Assembly (NCBI GenBank): GCA_005223375.1
Contig: RXOD01006004.1
Coordinates: 1-11,660 of the forward strand
Origin: Amoebophrya sp. AT5.2
Taxonomy: Eukaryota; Sar; Dinophyceae; Syndiniales; Amoebophryaceae
Direction: 5' to 3'
DNA: 11,660 bases
In this document: positions 7,363-11,660 of the stretch, piece after piece
How positions within the stretch are numbered: position 1 is the first letter of the stretch
Layout of the letters: every line of letters starts with the position of its first letter
Position numbers and translations under genes: made by a program
The notes under the pieces: generated by a model
Databases searched by the model: none
The model's input: only the letters and a program-made list of their open reading frames with translations
Told to the model about the DNA's origin: nothing

Positions 7363-9039
7363 ATGCGGGCTGGAGCTTTCAACGTCGCGTGGCGGAAGGC
7401 CATCGCGGTCTTCGCGCTCGTCTGCGCACCGCTGCTGCTGTGGCAGGTGCCCGTGCAGGCTGCCAAGAAGGGCGGCAACAAGAAGCCCGTCGAGATCCCC
7501 ACCGACCTCTCCGACTACGACCAGAACATGTTGGCCCAGCTGCAGCGCGTGATTACGGCGCGCGCGCGTGAGCTCATGGCGGAGCAGGCCGGCGCCACGC
7601 TGCTCGAGGACTGCGACAACTCGCCCCTTGGGCAGATCAGTACTGAGTGCTTTCGTTTTCGTTTCGGGCGTGCCTCATTAGCTCGGTTCTACGTCTGCAG
7701 CCTGCTATGGAGGATAGGAAAGCTCCTGAGGAGCGTACGGGGGTGCTTTCAGCTATGCGTGGCGCGCTCCATCGATAGATCAATGAAAAAACCTAAAAAC
7801 CAAATACCAGCCTGGAGCGCGCTGAAGATCGAGGACATGATCTGCATCATCTCGTCCGTCGGCCAATTGCGCGCCTCCACCGTGCGCAAGTACCTCAAGA
7901 ACAGCCTCCAATTCTCTTGGCTGCTGGAGAAGGTCGGGATTCGCGGCGACTGGAGTGTATTACGGGCTTTGTTTTTTGGATTTCAACTCACAGATAGCTA
8001 CGTCGATATGTGGTGAAGAATCTAAATCCGATGGGGATACGCTTGCAGGGGGCTGATACTCCTATACGATTCTACCTCAGGTTCCGAAGAAGGCCGGAGG
8101 CACCCGCCGCAGCGTCCAAACCGCGGCCCGCTGGTTGGCCAACGAGGTGCAGCCGATGGAAATGGCCCAGGCGTGGTCGATGATGCCCACTGGTGAGGCC
8201 TTGCTCCAAATCAGCTCCGACCAGCACCAGGCGCACCAGATGGATCTTCAGCGCAGCTTTCAGCAGCACTCGCTCGTGGGCCACCCGGTATTCCGGTTTC
8301 CATACCTGGTCGAAGGATGCGTAGGAGTAGTTAGCTCGCACGACGCTCATTGATCGCTATATAGGGCCTGACATAGAATTACATGAAAAATTTAAAGCCC
8401 CCACTCGCGCCACAGATGATGCAGCACCAGAACCCCGGTTATCCGGCGCTCCCGCCGCACACGATGCCCGCTCTGATGAACAACACCTGGCGCCCGACCC
8501 CTGGCGGCAGTGCCTCGTGGCAGCACCCGCCGTCGATGCCCACCACGAGCGCCAGTAGCGCCCCCCCCACGACCATTCCGTTTGGTGCGCAGCAGACTTC
8601 GTTGTTCCACGCCTCGGCCACCCTCGGCGCCACTCACTCCCTGCACGCGCACGGTCCCGCGATGCCCATGCCGCCGCCGCAGCCGGCCATGCCCGCCCAG
8701 GCGCCGCCCGCCAAGCCGGAGCCGAAGACCCCGGGCTCGTACTACGCCGTCGCCACGCCCCGAGACAATAGCAGCGAGGAGGGTGAGGAAGAGGAGGATG
8801 AGGAAGACGAGGAGTCGGGGCCGGAGTTCGACATCCTCGACCTGCCGAACCCGAAGCCGAAAGGCAAGGCGGCCCGTTCCTACCAGTACAAGTGCGTCAA
8901 CCCCGTGCGCAGCTCTGCGAAGCCCTCTCCGAAGGCTTCGCCGAAGGCGAAGGGTAAGGCCGCCTCCAAGTCGAAGGCGAAGGCCAAGCCCGCGTCGCCG
9001 TCGCCGAAGGGTCCCCCCATGAAAAAAGCGAAGAAGTGA
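7363..9039 (+). CDS. Signal-peptide protein with acidic run and histone H1-like lysine tail, four exons
   Basis: Spliced model of 417 residues. Exons: 7363-7639, 7811-7956, 8081-8287, 8416-9039. Introns: 171, 124 and 128 bases, all GTA...CAG, phases 1, 0 and 0. The N-terminus has a signal peptide: a basic n-region, core AIAVFALVCAPLLLW, and cleavage near PVQA-AKKGG. Residues about 40-200 form a helical, folded-looking middle (DYDQNMLAQLQRVITARARE, IEDMICIISSVGQLRASTVRKYL, ARWLANEVQPMEMAQAW). Residues 185-325 are rich in Gln, His, Met and Pro. An acidic run (EEGEEEEDEEDEE) lies at about 331-343. The last 40 residues carry three SPK motifs and many Lys/Ala (KGKAASKSKAKAK), ending MKKAKK, as in histone H1 tails and nuclear localisation signals. 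A signal peptide together with a nuclear-type tail is odd. The order fits either a secreted protein that later enters a nucleus, or a lumenal or wall protein with a polycationic tail. The family is unknown. Confidence 0.72.
7640..7810 (+). other. In-frame, stop-free intron
   Basis: This is a GTACTG...ATACCAG interval of 171 bases, exactly 57 codons, with no stop in the reading frame of its gene. Its composition (T- and A-rich ends, basic and hydrophobic translation such as FRFRFGRASLARF) contrasts with the flanking exons, which supports removal by splicing. It contains a small hairpin, GCTCC-TGA-GGAGC, at 7722-7734. Retained, it would add 57 residues without a frameshift. Confidence 0.55.
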
Positions 9040-9758
9040 TCGCTTCAGATCGATGCTGCGTGCTAGTTCTACTAGAGCTTTAGAATTCGACGGCGCTAAC
9101 TGATCTAGCTGAATTGTATCGATAGAGCTATCTGTTTTTTCCCAGCCTCCTGCTATTCTACTATGTTTAGTTCTTCTGGCCAATGGCCCTCGTATCGTCT
9201 GCAACTCCACGATGTTGTGCCGAGCTTCTAGTGCAGATTTCATTTGTACTAATAGGGCTAGTATATTAGTGCCGCCATCAAGTAATGCGGAGTGTTGGAA
9301 ATAACAGTGACTGCTGCACCCAATTCCAGGATGTTGGTACGCCCCTCGCGATGGTATCCCGAGGGGCCGGCGATGATATTTGTCAGAGAATCTACGCTTG
9401 CAAGTCCAGCAGGCGAGTGAGGCTCACAAAAATGGCAATAGAGTATGAAGAAGAGGCACCTGGCTATCTTGATTTTCTGACTGGAGCAGAGCTGCACGGC
9501 GTCGGCCTCCACCGCTTCGGCGCGAGGGCTGCGCGTTTGTAGCTCCATGGTGATTCGGGCGCGGAAAGGGTGTTCGCAGGAGAGGCTGGAACTCCGTCGG
9601 CACTGTAAACTTCGTCTGGAACAATGCCTGCGTCGACCTCCGCGTGGTGTTTCGATCTTACCGTGAAAATGCAGGGTTAGCGTGAGCGTGCATATACTCG
9701 TGCCTACCGTAGTTCGCGAATAGCTTAATGTCGGCGGGGTGCGAGACCTAGTTCTAAA
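9040..9758. other. Spacer with inverted repeat and two doubtful overlapping ORFs
   Basis: Two ATG-initiated frames overlap here: + strand 9285-9542 (85 residues) and minus strand 9258-9548 (96 residues). Only the stretch around 9475-9545 is GC-rich like an exon. Neither product looks clearly protein-like over its length, so neither is called as a gene. The rest is AT-richer and probably holds the 3' end of the preceding gene and the 5' leader of the next. Confidence 0.35.
9246..9272. repeat. Inverted repeat (stem of 7 to 9 base pairs)
   Basis: ACTAATA (9248-9254) is the reverse complement of TATTAGT (9264-9270), with a 9-base loop GGGCTAGTA. The stem extends by a G-T and a G-C pair to 9246 and 9272. 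It sits about 210 bases past the stop of the preceding gene. It could be a 3' untranslated or terminator-like hairpin, or chance. Confidence 0.5.
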
Positions 9759-11574
9759 ATGCCCCCGAGGAAGCGCCAGAGCTCCCGGCCGGGAGGTTTA
9801 CACCTTTCTCCATCGCCAAATCGTAATCGGAAACGCGGCGAGCGCGGGCCCGACGCTTTTGGCACAGATCGCAGCACCAAATGGCACGCCCCTGTTTTGG
9901 ATACGGACACGCAGGAGGCTCGGTTTCCGCTGAAATCGTTAATGCCCAGCAAAAGCAACCAGCATAAGGACGTGAAAAAGATCAAGCAATCTCTGGCCGG
10001 GGAAAACATCGTCGTCGAGGAGGTTAGCCTCCAGGCAACGTCGTCCCAGCTGGTATATCGTTATTGGCCGCCCCCTTGCGCCTACGCTTAAGGAATCTCT
10101 ACGTGGATGGTGCTTACCTGATCGCTTTCGCGCTCTGATCGCGATAGAGTTCTGCTAACCCTATTTTTCTACATGACAGTGTTCCGCCCTGCTTTGGCGG
10201 AAGATGAGCTGCAGCGAGGCCGAGTGGCGTGCGATGATGGAGCCCTGCCCGTTCTCGAAGCACGTGGAAAACATTTCCCCCGACACTCTGGACGACGTCG
10301 AGGACAAGCTTCATAACTACATGGAGGAATCTCTCGGCGTCAAGCGGCAGCGACAGGCCACCACCGACACCTTCCGCGAGCACGTACGTCCGCCGTCTCC
10401 TCCTTCGATTTTTGTTTGCGGTGCCCGAGGTATACCTGTCGTGATAGGAAGCAAATGAGTGCCGCAATCGATTCGTAGAACCCGGGCGAAAACATGTGCT
10501 GCCGCGGGCTTCATCATGTAATACTTTTTTCTGCCTACGACAGCGCTGCTACCTGCGCCGGCTGCAGGGCTTCCAGCTCCACCGCCACTTCGCAGAAGGC
10601 AAGAAAGACGACCCGTGGCTCGATACCGTCGCGGGTTTTTTCAACGAGGGCCGGTGCTCGTACTCCCAGAACTACGTGCTGAACTGGGATTACTCCACGG
10701 TCCGGAAAAACCACTGCGTCGGCTCCCACGTATTCGCCGACTCTTGAGCTGGTGTGTAGTTTGGAGACGTAAGTATATGCGACAGCAGCGCGATAGGGGC
10801 GCTGCTCATTGAGTACACGGGCAGCTTCTACTTAAAATATAGCGCACAGGGAAACCAATGCGCCAATAGCTGCAGTTACGTTTTTTTTATTGAGCACAGA
10901 TCTACTACGTGGAGCAATTCGGCCACGATGAGGACACTGGCGAGCCCTGGTTCGAGCTTTGCCAGTTCCCGCTCCCGATCATGTACGCCCTGGGAAACCC
11001 GCTGCAGAAGACCGTTTCGGAATACGAGCGCGCCGTTTTTTCCTGCCTCAACTTTCTGTATTCCGTGCAATTCGTGTTTGGGCAAGAGACTTTCATCAAC
11101 ACCATCCGCTCCTTCAGCGAGACGATCGACTCGATCGACCTCGAAGTATGGGAGGAGGACGACTGGGATCGCAACGTCAACAAGCTGGAGCTCACGATCC
11201 ATGGCTTGGCGGACCAGGGGTCGCCGGAGCTCCGGCTGCTGCTGTTGCTGTACGTCTTCCTTCCCGGGACCTGGAGAATGCCGGTGAACCATCGCCTGTC
11301 AAACAACCTGCGCGACCTCATCCCGCAAATCAGCGCGCGCGCCGCTGCGATCCGGCGGTTTCTGGTGGGGCCTTTTCACACCAAGGAAAACCAGGGCAGG
11401 ATCCGGAATTCGCAGCGGTCGTTGAAAGCCGAAGCGGAAACACGGCCGGACCTCTCGCTCGAGCGACCCTACGGCAAGGAGCTGGCGCATGGCCACCCGG
11501 GGAAAAGCATCGCTGAAATTCTCACAGACAGTAAAGCTTCCTTACTTGCCTCTAGAACTAAAGCGAAAGCCTAA
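9759..11574 (+). CDS. Hypothetical protein, four exons, 452 residues
   Basis: Spliced model: exons 9759-10052, 10180-10383, 10544-10729 and 10900-11574 (TAA). Introns of 127, 160 and 170 bases, all GTA...CAG and all phase 0. The first intron has a good branch-point-like CTGCTAAC and pyrimidine tract before ACATGACAG; the third has a run of eight T before its acceptor. The N-terminus (PPRKRQSSRPGG..., NRNRKR) is basic and resembles a nuclear localisation signal. The part encoded by exons 2 to 4 (residues about 99-400) looks folded: Trp, Cys and aromatic residues recur (CSEAEWRAMMEPCPFSKHV, DDPWLDTVAGFFNEGRCSY, PWFELCQFPLPIMYALGNPL), followed by helices (FINTIRSFSETIDSIDLEVW, LRLLLLLYVFLPGTWRMP). 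The last 60 residues are polar and probably disordered. There is no signal peptide, and LRLLLLLYVFL is probably a buried helix. I do not recognise the family. Confidence 0.72.
10730..10899 (+). other. Intron with an 8-base-pair hairpin
   Basis: This 170-base phase-0 intron (GTATTC...GAGCACAG) carries a perfect inverted repeat: AGCAGCGC at 10784-10791 and GCGCTGCT at 10799-10806, with a 7-base loop. A T-rich tract (10881-10889) precedes the acceptor. A GTAAGT at about 10769 lies inside it and could act as an alternative donor only if the earlier in-frame TGA at 10745 were avoided. Confidence 0.6.
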
Positions 11575-11660
11575 GGGACTCTCGTAGCTGGTGAAAGATA
11601 TGTCCAGGGAGGGGTCCCGGAGATGCCTCCGCGTTCGCGGTCACGGGGGCGCAGGAATAG
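11575..11660. other. 3' flank at the window edge
   Basis: These 86 bases follow the last stop codon. No ORF, repeat or poly(A) signal is recognisable. Confidence 0.4.

Noticed and set aside
7957..8016. C-terminal end of the unspliced 217-residue frame (7363-8016)
   Set aside because: This tail is T-rich intron sequence; a clean GTATTA...CTCAG intron carries the frame into a clearly coding exon at 8081.
8392..9243. A 283-residue minus-strand frame opposite the Lys-rich exon
   Set aside because: Its Arg/Gly/Leu repeats are the expected antisense reading of the Pro/Lys/Ala-rich exon, and its start lies in AT-rich flank.
9285..9542. Overlapping + and minus strand ORFs in the 9040-9758 spacer
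   Set aside because: Both start with ATG, but they overlap each other, change composition midway and resemble nothing; there is no ground to choose either.
1..11660. CRISPR arrays, tRNA or rRNA genes, transposases or viral genes
   Set aside because: No regularly spaced repeats, cloverleaf-like sequences, rRNA segments or transposase-like motifs were seen in any frame.

Overview
The window looks like nuclear DNA of a gene-dense protist. GC-rich open reading frames, several joined by short GT-AG introns of roughly 110 to 170 bases, alternate with AT-richer spacers. Every supported gene is on the + strand and no bacterial-type operon signals are visible. Compact tandem genes on one strand, GC-biased codons and low-complexity acidic, Ser and Ala-rich insertions would fit an alveolate (for example a syndinian dinoflagellate or chromerid) or a stramenopile. 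No diagnostic marker such as a spliced-leader sequence, rRNA or tRNA was found, so the lineage is an inference.

Layout. 88-2423 is the 3' part of a glycosyltransferase gene of the nucleotide-diphospho-sugar transferase type (PF03407-like); its 5' exons lie left of the window. 2424-3062 is an AT-richer spacer with a small tandem repeat and a doubtful minus-strand ORF. 3063-4145 encodes a 360-residue, mostly disordered protein with a clear signal peptide. 4817-5308 (frame open from 4661) encodes an acidic protein whose 5' end is unresolved. 5549-6025 may be a small two-exon gene. 6257-7054 is a two-exon gene. 7363-9039 is a four-exon gene encoding a signal peptide, a middle domain, a Pro/His/Gln/Met-rich stretch, an acidic run and a lysine-rich tail like that of histone H1. 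9759-11574 is a four-exon gene of unknown family encoding 452 residues.

Only the first gene belongs to a family I recognise. The others are lineage-specific as far as I can see, and two of them carry N-terminal secretion signals. I see no shared pathway among the genes. The most useful results are the spliced gene models, which no single reading frame shows, the secreted protein with an H1-like tail, and an intron (7640-7810) that stays open in frame if retained.
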